This document shows, in pieces, positions 50,823 through 58,759 of a DNA stretch of 64,000 bases. How positions within the stretch are numbered: position 1 is the stretch's first letter; each line of letters opens with the position of its first letter. A program made the translations under genes and the position numbers. Origin of the DNA: Micromonospora echinospora (GTDB lineage Bacteria; Actinomycetota; Actinomycetes; Mycobacteriales; Micromonosporaceae); assembly GCF_900091495.1 (NCBI RefSeq), contig NZ_LT607413.1, positions 248,001 through 312,000 of the forward strand, read 5' to 3'. Under the pieces are notes generated by a model. It was not told where the DNA came from. It ran no database searches and worked only from the letters and a program-made list of their open reading frames with translations.

Positions 50823-52895
50823 TCAGCCCTGGCCCCACCCCGGTCCCTGCGGCGGCTCCGGCTGCTGCCGCTGTCGGGGCGGCTGCGGCGGTTGCTGCGG
50901 CGGCGGCCCGGACGGCGCCCCGGGCCGGGGCACCGGTTGCTGGTGCGGCACCGGACCGCCCGCGCCCCACCCCGGCAGCACACCGGCGGCGGCCTGGTCC
51001 GGCGAGGTCGGCTGCGAGACGATCGGCGCCGGCTGCGAGAGCGTGACCTGACCCGGCACCCCGGAGACCGGATGCGCCGCCTCCCCGGCAGGTGGCAGCG
51101 GCACCGCCGGCAACGGGTCCATCGTCATCCGGGGCAGGGTGACGATCTCCGGGTTGCACTCCACCGCCTGCACCACCGAACCACGCCCCTCCCCCTTCAC
51201 CAGGAGCAGGGCGTAGTCCGGCAGGTCCTGCAACACGCGGGGCTCGACGGCGTACTCGTACACCCGCTGCGCGGAGGCGGCGTCGCTCCAGTTCGCCCCG
51301 CTCGCCACCGACTGCGTCTGACTCCAGGTCCGGCTCCGGCTCCAGTTGCGGCTCCGCTGCTTGATCAGTGACTTCCCCTCGCCCCGGGACCCCTCGCTGC
51401 CCCCCTCGGTCTCCGACCCGCCCTCGGAGTTGGCCAACGTGTGCGTCTGGTCCCCGCCCAGGGTGCGGGTCAGTCCGCTGAGCACGAACCGGTGCTGCCG
51501 GCCGATGAACTCCGCCGCCTGCTGTGCCTCCCGGTGGTTGCCCAACCGCATGAACGCCACCTCGCCGCCGCCGAGGGCGTGCAGCGACTGCTCCCGCAGG
51601 TGCGCGAAGAAGAGCACCAGCCGGATCCCGCGCCGCTCGCAGAGCGTGCCCAACCGCTCGATCTGCCGGTGGTGCAGGTCGTCCGCGCCGACCAGCACGA
51701 TCGACCCGCCGCTGATCGCCTCCCGGCTCACCCGCCGGATCAGCCACTGCACCAGCAGGTCCTTGAGCAGGTCGTGCTGGGCGCTGCGGCCGTCCCGGTC
51801 GGCCACCAGGCAGGACAGCTCGGCGGTGGGCGGCCCCCCGGCGGCCTGCCCCAACCCCGTCAGCGGACGCAGGAAGCTCTCCAGCCGGCGTACGTGCTGG
51901 TGGGCCTGCCGGCGGGCCTCCTCCGGCATCAGCCCCGCCACCAGCGCGCACTCGATCTCGCTGAGCGCCGGCTGGCCCGGCCGGTCGGTCAGCACCCGCA
52001 GGCCGGCGACCAGCCGCGCGATGCTCACGTCCTCGCCGAGCACCTCGCAGAGCTCGCCCAGCAGCATCGTGTCCCGGTGCCGGTCGGCACGGTCACCGCC
52101 GGTGCCCTCGCCGTACATCGACTCGACCAGCAGGTCGACCAGTTCGCGCGAGGAGAGGCCGGCGAGCAGGTCCAGGTCGCGCAGGCCGGACGGGAACCCG
52201 GTGACCCGCACCGACCGGCCGGTCTGCTCGGCCAGGGTCATCAGCTCGCCGCAGAGCGCCTCACCGGTGAAGTCCACCAACGTCATCGGCCCCCGGGTGC
52301 TGAGCAACGAGCCCCCGAAGACGGTCAGCAGCGCCTCCCAGCCGTAGCTGGTGCCGCCGACCACGTCGATCCGGCGGGTGCCCGGGGACGGGGTCGCCGC
52401 GCCCCACTCGTACATCTGCGCCAACGCCTGCTGCTGCTGGTGCTCGAAGGCCGCGCAGCGCGCGTCCCACCCGGCCCTGGCCTGCTCGTACGTGGTGCGG
52501 ACCTGCTCCTGGGCGGTGGCCAGGTCCCGCTCGGCCTGCCGTTTGAGCAGCCAGACGACCGCCGCGCCACCGAGTCCGCCGAACGCGGAGAGGATCATCA
52601 GGAACATCACCAGCGCGCCGACCGGCTCACCGAGGGCGGCACCGAACCGCTGGCAGCAGCCGAACAGCACCGCCAGTCCGAGGCCGACCCCCAGCGCCAC
52701 CCCCATCCGGCGCATCGCCCGTTCTTTCGCCGCGGCGGCCCGGGTGACCAGCTCCGGCGGGACGACCCCGGGCACCGGCGGCGGCTCGGGGAACCGCCGC
52801 CGGTAGAGGCTGGGGTCCTGGTAGATCCAGCCGAACCGCTCACCGGGTACGGCGAGCCGGGGCAGCGGGTTGTCTCGGTGCGCGATCTCGGTCAT
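50823..52895 (-). CDS. Large membrane-anchored protein resembling a TraG/VirD4-like ATPase without Walker A
   Basis: About 690 residues. Two hydrophobic helices lie near 65-125 (VALGVGLGLAVLFGC, LVMFLMILSAFGGLGGAAVV), then a coiled segment (AERDLATAQEQVRTTYEQAR). The globular part has VVGGTSYGWEALLTVFGGSL where a P-loop would be expected but no GxxxxGK[ST]. Later GGSIVLVGADDLHHRQIERL, RRGIRLVLFFAHLREQSLHA and LGNHREAQQAAEFIG resemble the Walker B/sensor and C-terminal parts of TraG/HerA-like ATPases. The tail is Pro/Gln-rich (PPQQPPQPPRQRQQPEPP). Function unknown. It lies between two tRNA clusters. Start ATG 52895 (MTEIAHRD) is preferred over 52925. Confidence 0.6.
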   Translation of the reverse strand: MTEIAHRDNPLPRLAVPGERFGWIYQDPSLYRRRFPEPPPVPGVVPPELVTRAAAAKERAMRRMGVALGVGLGLAVLFGCCQRFGAALGEPVGALVMFLMILSAFGGLGGAAVVWLLKRQAERDLATAQEQVRTTYEQARAGWDARCAAFEHQQQQALAQMYEWGAATPSPGTRRIDVVGGTSYGWEALLTVFGGSLLSTRGPMTLVDFTGEALCGELMTLAEQTGRSVRVTGFPSGLRDLDLLAGLSSRELVDLLVESMYGEGTGGDRADRHRDTMLLGELCEVLGEDVSIARLVAGLRVLTDRPGQPALSEIECALVAGLMPEEARRQAHQHVRRLESFLRPLTGLGQAAGGPPTAELSCLVADRDGRSAQHDLLKDLLVQWLIRRVSREAISGGSIVLVGADDLHHRQIERLGTLCERRGIRLVLFFAHLREQSLHALGGGEVAFMRLGNHREAQQAAEFIGRQHRFVLSGLTRTLGGDQTHTLANSEGGSETEGGSEGSRGEGKSLIKQRSRNWSRSRTWSQTQSVASGANWSDAASAQRVYEYAVEPRVLQDLPDYALLLVKGEGRGSVVQAVECNPEIVTLPRMTMDPLPAVPLPPAGEAAHPVSGVPGQVTLSQPAPIVSQPTSPDQAAAGVLPGWGAGGPVPHQQPVPRPGAPSGPPPQQPPQPPRQRQQPEPPQGPGWGQG

Positions 52896-53044
52896 GGGGC
52901 AGGGAGCCGCCTTCCACACTGGCACGATCCACGATCGAATTCGCAGTTAACCAGGCACCTGCCGAATCGAGAAGACCACCGTCCGCAACCGCGCGGTACG
53001 CGGCCTAGAGTTGTCCGGTCCCCGTCACCGGCCCGAGGAGCATC

Positions 53045-53419
53045 ATGACGAGTGCCATCGTGGCCGTCCTCCTGCTGCTGCTGGCGGTCGGGGTCTCGAC
53101 CGCCTTCTCCCGCTGGCGGCGACGGACCGGGGCGAAGGCGTCCGAACCGGCCGGAATGGACGCACGCCCGGGGCGGGACAAGCCGTCCCTGCCGGAGCGC
53201 TGGCGGCTGCGGTCCGCCCGCTGGCTGCGCCGGCCCGGGGAGCCCCGGCGTCCGGTGGTGCCGGAGGAGGTCACCCTCATCTGCCTCGCCTGCCAGGGCC
53301 GGGGGTGGATCGACCGGCGGGAACGGACCCTGACCTTCACCGGCACCGGCTTCGCGGACGTGGAGAACCCGCCCACGATGTGCGAGACGTGCGGAGGTTC
53401 CGGCCGGGTGACCCGCTGA
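53045..53419 (+). CDS. Small membrane protein with DnaJ-like zinc-finger motif
   Basis: 124 residues. An N-terminal transmembrane helix (SAIVAVLLLLLAVGVSTAF) is followed by a basic Arg/Trp-rich stretch, then two CxxCxGxG half-motifs (CLACQGRGW near 81 and CETCGGSGRV at the C-terminus). These are the cysteine pattern of a single DnaJ-type zinc finger. It may be a membrane-bound zinc-binding cochaperone-like protein, but no J domain is present. GAGGAG precedes the ATG. It is divergent from the large ATPase-like gene and is followed by a terminator shared with the tRNA cluster. Confidence 0.7.
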   Translation: MTSAIVAVLLLLLAVGVSTAFSRWRRRTGAKASEPAGMDARPGRDKPSLPERWRLRSARWLRRPGEPRRPVVPEEVTLICLACQGRGWIDRRERTLTFTGTGFADVENPPTMCETCGGSGRVTR

Positions 53420-53440
53420 CCGGAGAGCAGAGGGTCGAAC

Positions 53441-53481
53441 GGGAGAAGCCCGGCACCGATGATCGGTACCGGGCTTCTCCC
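53441..53481. terminator. Terminator between the zinc-finger protein and the second tRNA cluster
   Basis: GGGAGAAGCCCGGCACCGAT and ATCGGTACCGGGCTTCTCCC pair with one mismatch around a minimal loop. It serves the plus-strand gene and the minus-strand tRNA transcript. Confidence 0.8.
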
Positions 53482-53486
53482 ACTGG

Positions 53487-53558
53487 TGGGCGATACTGGG
53501 TTTGAACCAGTGACCTCTTCCGTGTCAAGGAAGCGCGCTCCCACTGCGCCAATCGCCC
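53487..53558 (-). tRNA. tRNA-Val (anticodon GAC), copy 2
   Basis: Same sequence as the copy at 50577-50648, including loop TTGACAC and discriminator A. Last gene of a Gly-Cys-Val transcript that ends at the hairpin 53441-53481. Confidence 0.95.
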
Positions 53559-53571
53559 TCGCCTAATGCCG

Positions 53572-53642
53572 AGGTGGAGACGGGATTTGAACCCGTGTAC
53601 ACGGCTTTGCAGGCCGTTGCCTCGCCTCTCGGCCACTCCACC
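53572..53642 (-). tRNA. tRNA-Cys (anticodon GCA)
   Basis: On the minus strand it starts GGTGGAGTGGCCGAG. Anticodon stem ACGGC/GCCGT holds loop CTGCAAA (GCA). T-arm GGTTCAAATCC; discriminator T (U73), the identity base of tRNA-Cys. Middle gene of the cluster and the only tRNA-Cys in the window. Confidence 0.95.
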
Positions 53643-53677
53643 GAGGTTGCCCCCGCATGCGTGGTGGCATCTCTCCG

Positions 53678-53750
53678 AGCGGACGACGGGATTCGAACCC
53701 GCGACCCTCACCTTGGCAAGGTGATGCGCTACCAGCTGCGCTACGTCCGC
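53678..53750 (-). tRNA. tRNA-Gly (anticodon GCC), copy 2
   Basis: Same sequence as the copy at 50670-50742. First gene of the Gly-Cys-Val cluster. Its upstream leader (CCCGGTGTTTCCCGGTGACGG on the plus strand) is close to that of copy 1, so promoter and gene were duplicated together. Confidence 0.95.
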
Positions 53751-53782
53751 ACGCCCCCGGTGTTTCCCGGTGACGGATGAGA

Positions 53783-53812
53783 ACTTTAGCCGAGGCCGGG
53801 AACGCTTGCCAA
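53783..53812 (-). promoter_or_regulatory. Promoter of the Gly-Cys-Val tRNA cluster
   Basis: On the minus strand TTGGCA, 18 bases, TAAAGT. The -10 is about 33 bases before the tRNA-Gly 5' end, leaving a short leader. Confidence 0.6.
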
Positions 53813-54046
53813 ATCGGGGGGACATCCGGCGCGTTCCGGCTGCCCTGGGCGGGTTCCGTGGGCAGGTGGGACGGGGGCGGGACGATAGCGGGGGAGGCGC
53901 CGGCCACGACCGGCAAGCTTCCTAGGAGCCTGGCTCGCATCCCTCCGGTTTGGCCGGCCCTCCCCGGGCGGCGACAGTCGCCGGCCGGGGACGGCGCAGC
54001 AACACGCTCTTCGCTCATCGACGGCAGGCCGGAGCGGTAACTCCTC

Positions 54047-54679
54047 GTGAGCGGGCTGATGGGCTACGGTAGCCGCGTGACGAGACGTGCCGCTGAGATC
54101 CGCCTGGATGCCCTGCTGCGCACGGCGTGTGACGTGATCGTGGAACGTGGCCTGGCCAACACCCGCACCGCCGACGTGGCGCAGGCCGCCGGGGTCAGCC
54201 AGGCGCTGGTCTTCTACCACTTCGCCACCAAGGATCGTCTGCTGGAGCAGGCGTTCGCGTACGCGGTCGAGCAGGACCTGGCCCGCCTGGACGCGGTGGT
54301 CCGCTCCTCCGCCACCCCGTTGGCCAAGCTCAAGAAGATCCTGCGGCTCTACACACCGTCCGGGCGCTCCACCTCCTGGTCGCTCTGGATCGACGGCTGG
54401 TCCGAGTCGTTACGCACCCCGGAACTGGAGAAGGTCTGCCGCCGCCTCGACCTGCGCTGGCGGCAGGATCTCGCCGCGGTCATCGCGGCCGGCGTCGAGG
54501 ACGGCACCTTCGAGTGCGCCGACCCGGCCGGCGCGGCCTGGCGGATCAACGCGGTGATGGACGGGCTCGCGGTGCAGCTCGCGGTGCACCACCGGGTGAT
54601 CACCCGACGCCAGTTCGCCGACTGGATCCGCCTGGTCACCGCGCGGGAGCTGGGACTCGACCCGGCCGACCTCGACTGA
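54047..54679 (+). CDS. TetR-family transcriptional regulator
   Basis: 210 residues. HTH: LDALLRTACDVIVERGLANT, RTADVAQAAGVSQALVFYHF, ATKDRLLEQAFAYA. The C-terminal domain (SLWIDGWSESLRTPELEKVC ... INAVMDGLAVQLAVHH) is the BetI/TetR_C_6-like type. GTG starts at 54047 or 54077 are both possible. It lies about 1.4 kb from the alkane hydroxylase gene, whose promoter has a TTTACAA/TTGTAAA inverted repeat. AlkX-type TetR proteins control alkB in other actinobacteria, so this is a candidate, but the intervening gene weakens the link. Confidence 0.87.
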   Translation: MSGLMGYGSRVTRRAAEIRLDALLRTACDVIVERGLANTRTADVAQAAGVSQALVFYHFATKDRLLEQAFAYAVEQDLARLDAVVRSSATPLAKLKKILRLYTPSGRSTSWSLWIDGWSESLRTPELEKVCRRLDLRWRQDLAAVIAAGVEDGTFECADPAGAAWRINAVMDGLAVQLAVHHRVITRRQFADWIRLVTARELGLDPADLD

Positions 54680-54762
54680 TCCGTCGACGCCCGCCGCCGC
54701 GTCCGCGCCGTCCGCACCGGGAAACCCACCCGACCGGGACGGCCGAACGGGACAATCGCGGC

Positions 54763-55338
54763 ATGGATCTGCTGGAGACGTACCGGCGCAGCCTGGCGGA
54801 GTTCACCGGCCGGGTCGGCCGGGTCGACCCGGGACGGTGGTCGGCACCGACGCCCTGCCCGGAGTGGGACGTCCGTGCCCTGGTCGGCCACGTGGTCACC
54901 GAGGACCGGTGGTCGGTGCCCCTGCTGGAGGGCGCGACCATCGAGTCCGTCGGTGACCGGTTCACCGGCGACCAGCTCGGCGACGATCCGGTCGGGGCGG
55001 CCCGGGACGCGGCCCGGGAGGCCGAACGGGCCGCCACCGCCCCGGGCACGACGGAACGGACCGTCCACCTCTCGGCCGGCCCGACGCCGGCCCGGGAGTA
55101 CCTGCACCAACTCGTCGCCGAACACCTGATCCACGGGTGGGACCTGGCCGTGGCGGTCGGCGCGGACCCCCGGCTGGACCGGGAGGCCGTGCGCGAGTGC
55201 GCCCGGTGGTTCACCGGACGAGTCGCCGACTACCAGGCGGGCAACCTGGTCCGCCCCGGAGTCGACGTGCCCGCCGAGGCCGACGAACAGGACCGGCTGC
55301 TCGCCCTGTTCGGCCGTGATCCGGCCTGGACGCCGTGA
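54763..55338 (+). CDS. TIGR03086-like / mycothiol-dependent maleylpyruvate isomerase-type DinB-fold protein
   Basis: 191 residues. Helical DinB-like fold with SAPTPCPEWDVRALVGHVVT, in which the His (GHVV) and later EHLIHGWDLAVAVG form the metal-binding triad of the family. TIGR03086-type proteins bind a divalent metal and may use mycothiol as cofactor. The substrate is unknown. It follows the TetR gene on the same strand by about 80 bases. The start ATG 54763 has no strong ribosome site. Confidence 0.82.
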   Translation: MDLLETYRRSLAEFTGRVGRVDPGRWSAPTPCPEWDVRALVGHVVTEDRWSVPLLEGATIESVGDRFTGDQLGDDPVGAARDAAREAERAATAPGTTERTVHLSAGPTPAREYLHQLVAEHLIHGWDLAVAVGADPRLDREAVRECARWFTGRVADYQAGNLVRPGVDVPAEADEQDRLLALFGRDPAWTP

Positions 55339-55475
55339 GGCCGACCCGCTTCCCGGGCACGGACGCCGGGCAGCCGACCCGCCCAACGGCACCCGTCCCC
55401 GCTTGACGAAATCCATGGGGACGCCCCCCCGGCACGACGGTCGCCCGCGTACCGCCGGCGGTGGTCGCCGACCGG

Positions 55476-56669
55476 TCACCTGCCGGGGGACGACGGCTGG
55501 GGCGTGCCGCCTGCCGGCGGCCCGGAGAGCCGGCGGCGGGCCGGCGGGTGGACGTTGGCCCGCGACAGATCGCCGCCGTAGTGGGCGAGGACCCGGTGGT
55601 CCATCACCCGTTGCCACAGGGGCGGCACCAGGGCGGCGAGGATCATGGTGGCGTACCCGGCGGGCAGTTGCGGTGCGGAGTCGAAGCTGCGCAGCGTCTG
55701 GTAGCGGCGCAGCGGGTGGGCGTGGTGGTCGCTGTGCCGCTGGAGCTGGAAGAGGAAGACGTTGGTGACCGTACGGTCGCTGTTCCAGCTGTGCCGGGGG
55801 TCGACCTTTTCGTAGCGGCCGGTGCCGGTGCGCTGCCGGGCCAGCCCGTAGTGCTCCAGGTAGTTGACCGCCTCCAGGAGCGAGAACCCGACCACCGCCT
55901 GCGCCGCCAGCAGGGGAAGCACCGCCGGGCCGAGGGCCGCCACCAGGAGGGCGACCAGGAGCACCGTCATGGCCCAGGCGTGCAGCACCTCGTTGCGCCA
56001 CGTCCACGGGGTGCGTCCGCGCAGCCGGAACCGGGCGGTCTCCAGCCGCCAGGCCGAGCGCAGGCTGCCGACGACGGTACGCGGCCAGAACGCCCAAAAA
56101 CTCTCCCCGAGGCGTGCGCTGGCCGGGTCCTGCGGGGTGGCCACCCGGACGTGGTGCCCCCGGTTGTGCTCCACCTGGAAGTGCCCGTACCCGGTCGGGG
56201 CCAGCGCGATCTTGGCCAGCCAGCGTTCCGTCCGCTCCCGCTTGTGCCCCAGCTCGTGCGCGGTGTTGATGGCGATGCCGTTGACGATGCCGAGGGTGAG
56301 GGCCACCCCGGCGCCGGCCACCGCACCGGGCTCGTCGCGGACCCAGACCGCGCAGCCGAGCACCAGTCCGGCGTACTGGGCGGGCAGGTAGAGGTAGGTC
56401 AACCAGCGGTAGTAGCGGTCGTTGGCCAGCCGGGGCACCGCCGCCTCCGGCGGGTTCTCGTGGTCGTCCCCGACGAGCAGGTCGACCACCGGGATCGCGC
56501 CGAAGACCAGCAGCGGGGCGAGCCACCAGGCCCACCACCCGCCGGTGGCGTCCCACACCAGCCAGCTCAGGAACGGCAGCCCCGGCACCAGCAGGGCCAG
56601 CGGCCAGAACGGGCGGCGCGGGTCCCGCCAGGCGGTCGGCGGCGGAGTCGGATCGAATCCGTCGGCCAT
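55476..56669 (-). CDS. alkB: AlkB-type alkane 1-monooxygenase
   Basis: 397 residues with about six transmembrane helices. All diiron histidine boxes are present: NTAHELGHK, EHNRGHHVRVATPQDPAS and LQRHSDHHAHP, plus the NYLEHYGLARQ motif of integral-membrane alkane hydroxylases. It oxidises the terminal carbon of n-alkanes to 1-alkanols using O2 and electrons from rubredoxin. No rubredoxin gene or fusion is seen here, so electron partners must be elsewhere. The C-terminal tail is Pro/Arg-rich. Probably TetR-regulated through the inverted repeat at 56719. Confidence 0.92.
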   Translation of the reverse strand: MADGFDPTPPPTAWRDPRRPFWPLALLVPGLPFLSWLVWDATGGWWAWWLAPLLVFGAIPVVDLLVGDDHENPPEAAVPRLANDRYYRWLTYLYLPAQYAGLVLGCAVWVRDEPGAVAGAGVALTLGIVNGIAINTAHELGHKRERTERWLAKIALAPTGYGHFQVEHNRGHHVRVATPQDPASARLGESFWAFWPRTVVGSLRSAWRLETARFRLRGRTPWTWRNEVLHAWAMTVLLVALLVAALGPAVLPLLAAQAVVGFSLLEAVNYLEHYGLARQRTGTGRYEKVDPRHSWNSDRTVTNVFLFQLQRHSDHHAHPLRRYQTLRSFDSAPQLPAGYATMILAALVPPLWQRVMDHRVLAHYGGDLSRANVHPPARRRLSGPPAGGTPQPSSPGR

Positions 56670-56718
56670 GCCAACCTCCGATCAGCGCTTACCCCGACTG
56701 TGACAGGGGACACGCCGC

Positions 56719-56743
56719 TTTACAAGATGGCAGATTTTGTAAA
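56719..56743. promoter_or_regulatory. Operator-like inverted repeat upstream of alkB
   Basis: TTTACAA, 11 bases, TTGTAAA, in an AT-rich island within a GC-rich region, 50-75 bases before the alkB start and 67 bases before the methyltransferase start. Size and symmetry fit a TetR-type operator. Confidence 0.6.
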
Positions 56744-56809
56744 ACATCGATCGAAGGACGGAGCGACCCACGCCGACACCCGGCGTCGCCCACCGGGCAG
56801 AATCACCGG

Positions 56810-57481
56810 GTGTCCGAGATCTCCGCGGCCTTCGTCCGGCTGCACGCGCGGCTCTCCCCCGTCGCCTTCGTCCCCGAGGTGCGACTGCACCAGGCCGACG
56901 AACCGATCGGGCTCTGGGAGCTGACCGAGGGCGAGTTCCGCAGCGCGCAGCCGCCGCCGTTCTGGGCCTTCGCCTGGGCCGGTGGCCAGGCCCTGGCCCG
57001 GTACGTGCTCGACCACCCGGAGACCGTCGCCGGGCGGCGGGTGCTCGACCTCGCGTCCGGCTCCGGCCTGGTCGCGGTCGCCGCCGCCCGCGCCGGGGCC
57101 GCCACGGTCCGCGCGGTGGAGATCGACGAACGGGCGGTCGCCGCCGTCGCGCTCAACGCCGGGGCCAACGGGGTATGCGTCGACGCGGAACTGGGCGACG
57201 TCCTCGACGATCCCGACGCCGGGACGGCCGACGTGGTGCTCGCCGGGGACGTCTTCTACAGCGAGGCGATGGCCAACCGGATGCTGCGTTTCCTGCTGCG
57301 CGCCACCCGGGCCGGGGCGCGGGTGCTGGTCGGTGACCCGGACCGCGCGTTCCTCCCCCGCGAGCGGTTCACCGAACTGGCCGCGTACGACGTGCCGGTG
57401 CCCCCGGCGCTGGAGAGCGTCCGGGTCCGGCACACCACCGTCTGGGAACTGAAGCCGGGTCGTCCCCGTGCCGACGGTTGA
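56810..57481 (+). CDS. Class I SAM-dependent methyltransferase (ETFB/METTL20-like)
   Basis: 223 residues. LWELTEGEFRSAQPPPFWAF AWAGG-type entry is followed by the SAM motif VLDLASGSGLVAVAAARAGA (GxGxG), AVEIDERAVAAVALNAGANG and LAGDVFYSEAMANRMLRFLL. The WAFAWAGGQALARYVLDHP segment is typical of the protein-lysine methyltransferase group that includes METTL20 and bacterial EtfB methyltransferases. A protein target is therefore likely, inferred by family only. GTG start 56810. It overlaps the P450 gene, or ends just before it if that begins at 57483. Confidence 0.82.
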   Translation: MSEISAAFVRLHARLSPVAFVPEVRLHQADEPIGLWELTEGEFRSAQPPPFWAFAWAGGQALARYVLDHPETVAGRRVLDLASGSGLVAVAAARAGAATVRAVEIDERAVAAVALNAGANGVCVDAELGDVLDDPDAGTADVVLAGDVFYSEAMANRMLRFLLRATRAGARVLVGDPDRAFLPRERFTELAAYDVPVPPALESVRVRHTTVWELKPGRPRADG

Positions 57482-58667
57482 CGTGTCCGACGTGCTGTTC
57501 CGTGGCTGGGGCCCGGCACTGGACGCCGAGACGCCCGACACGGTGACCGTCGCCGACCATCTCGGCGTCGCGCACCTGCTGGTCACCCGGCACGCGCTGG
57601 TCCGGCAGGTGCTCGCCGACCCGGTGACCTGGCGACCCGACAACGCGCTGGACGCGGTCACCCCGATCCCGGTCGCCGCGCTGCGGGTCCTCGCCGGCCA
57701 CCGGTTCCGGCTGCCGCCGACCCTGGCCAACAACTCCGGCCCGAGCCACCCGGGCATCCGGGCGCTGGTCGCCGAGGCGCTGCACCCGGAGCGGGTCGCC
57801 GCCCAGCGGCCCTGGCTGGCCGGGCTGGTCGACGAGCGGGTCGGCCGGCTCGCCGCCGGACTGGACGGCGGGGCGACCGTGGACCTCCACGCCGGGCTCG
57901 CCGCCGACCTGCCGCTGCTGGTGCTGGCCCGCCTGGTCGAGCTGCCGGACGCCCCGGTCGGCGCGGTCAAGGACTTCGCCCGGGCCGCGCTGGAACTCTT
58001 CTGGGCTCCGCTCGACGCCGACCGGCAACAGGCCCTCGCCGTCGAGGTGGGCCGCTTCCACCGGGTGCTGCGGCAGTTCGCCGCCACCGGCGGTGGGCTG
58101 GCCGCCCGGCTGCGGGCCGCCGGCCACCCGCCGGACGTGGTGGTCGGCGCGCTGTTCTTCCTGCTGGTGGCGGGACAGGAGACCACCTCCCAGTTCCTCA
58201 CCCTGCTGCTGCACCGGCTCACCGGCGAACCGGCGGTGCTGGCCGGACTGCGCGCCGGCACGGTGCCGGTGACCGACGTGGTGGAGGAGGGACTGCGGCT
58301 GGAGCCACCGATCGTCACCTGGCGTCGGGTCGCCACCGCGGACACCACGCTGGGCGGGACACCGGTGCGGCGGGGCACCAGCGTGGTGCTCTGGCTGGCC
58401 CGGGCCGGACGCGACCCGGCCGTGGTGGCCGAGCCGTCGCGCTTCCGCCCCGGTCAACGCGGCTCCCGCCGCCACCTGGCGTTCGGCGCGGGCACCCACC
58501 GCTGCGTCGGGGCGCACCTGGCGCGGATGGAGGCGGCCGTGGTGGTGGCCCGCACGGCGGAACTGCTGACCGGGGTGGAGGTGGTCCGTCCACCGTGGTG
58601 CCCGGACAACCTGACCTTCCGGATGCCGGACACCTTCCTGGTGCGCCGGGCCGGCCCTCGACCCTGA
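57468..58667 (+). CDS. Cytochrome P450
   Basis: 399 residues, a soluble bacterial P450. I-helix LLVAGQETTSQF, K-helix ExxR EEGLRLEPPIVTWRR and the haem-binding loop LAFGAGTHRCVGAHLARMEA (cysteine ligand near 353) are complete. GTG 57468 overlaps the methyltransferase by 14 bases; GTG 57483 is an alternative start. It is co-transcribed with the methyltransferase, but no ferredoxin gene is adjacent. The substrate is unknown. Confidence 0.92.
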   Translation: MPTVDVSDVLFRGWGPALDAETPDTVTVADHLGVAHLLVTRHALVRQVLADPVTWRPDNALDAVTPIPVAALRVLAGHRFRLPPTLANNSGPSHPGIRALVAEALHPERVAAQRPWLAGLVDERVGRLAAGLDGGATVDLHAGLAADLPLLVLARLVELPDAPVGAVKDFARAALELFWAPLDADRQQALAVEVGRFHRVLRQFAATGGGLAARLRAAGHPPDVVVGALFFLLVAGQETTSQFLTLLLHRLTGEPAVLAGLRAGTVPVTDVVEEGLRLEPPIVTWRRVATADTTLGGTPVRRGTSVVLWLARAGRDPAVVAEPSRFRPGQRGSRRHLAFGAGTHRCVGAHLARMEAAVVVARTAELLTGVEVVRPPWCPDNLTFRMPDTFLVRRAGPRP

Positions 58668-58759
58668 CGAAGGCCGACCGCCGACCCTGACGAAGATCAG
58701 TGGTCGACCAGGTCCGTCGGCAGTGGAGGCGGACGGCCCGCCGTCGATAGCGTCCGGTC

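Noticed and set aside
50577..53750. tRNA genes as attachment sites of an integrated element
   Set aside because: No integrase or excisionase gene is nearby and no tRNA 3'-end fragment repeat was seen beyond the full tRNA copies.
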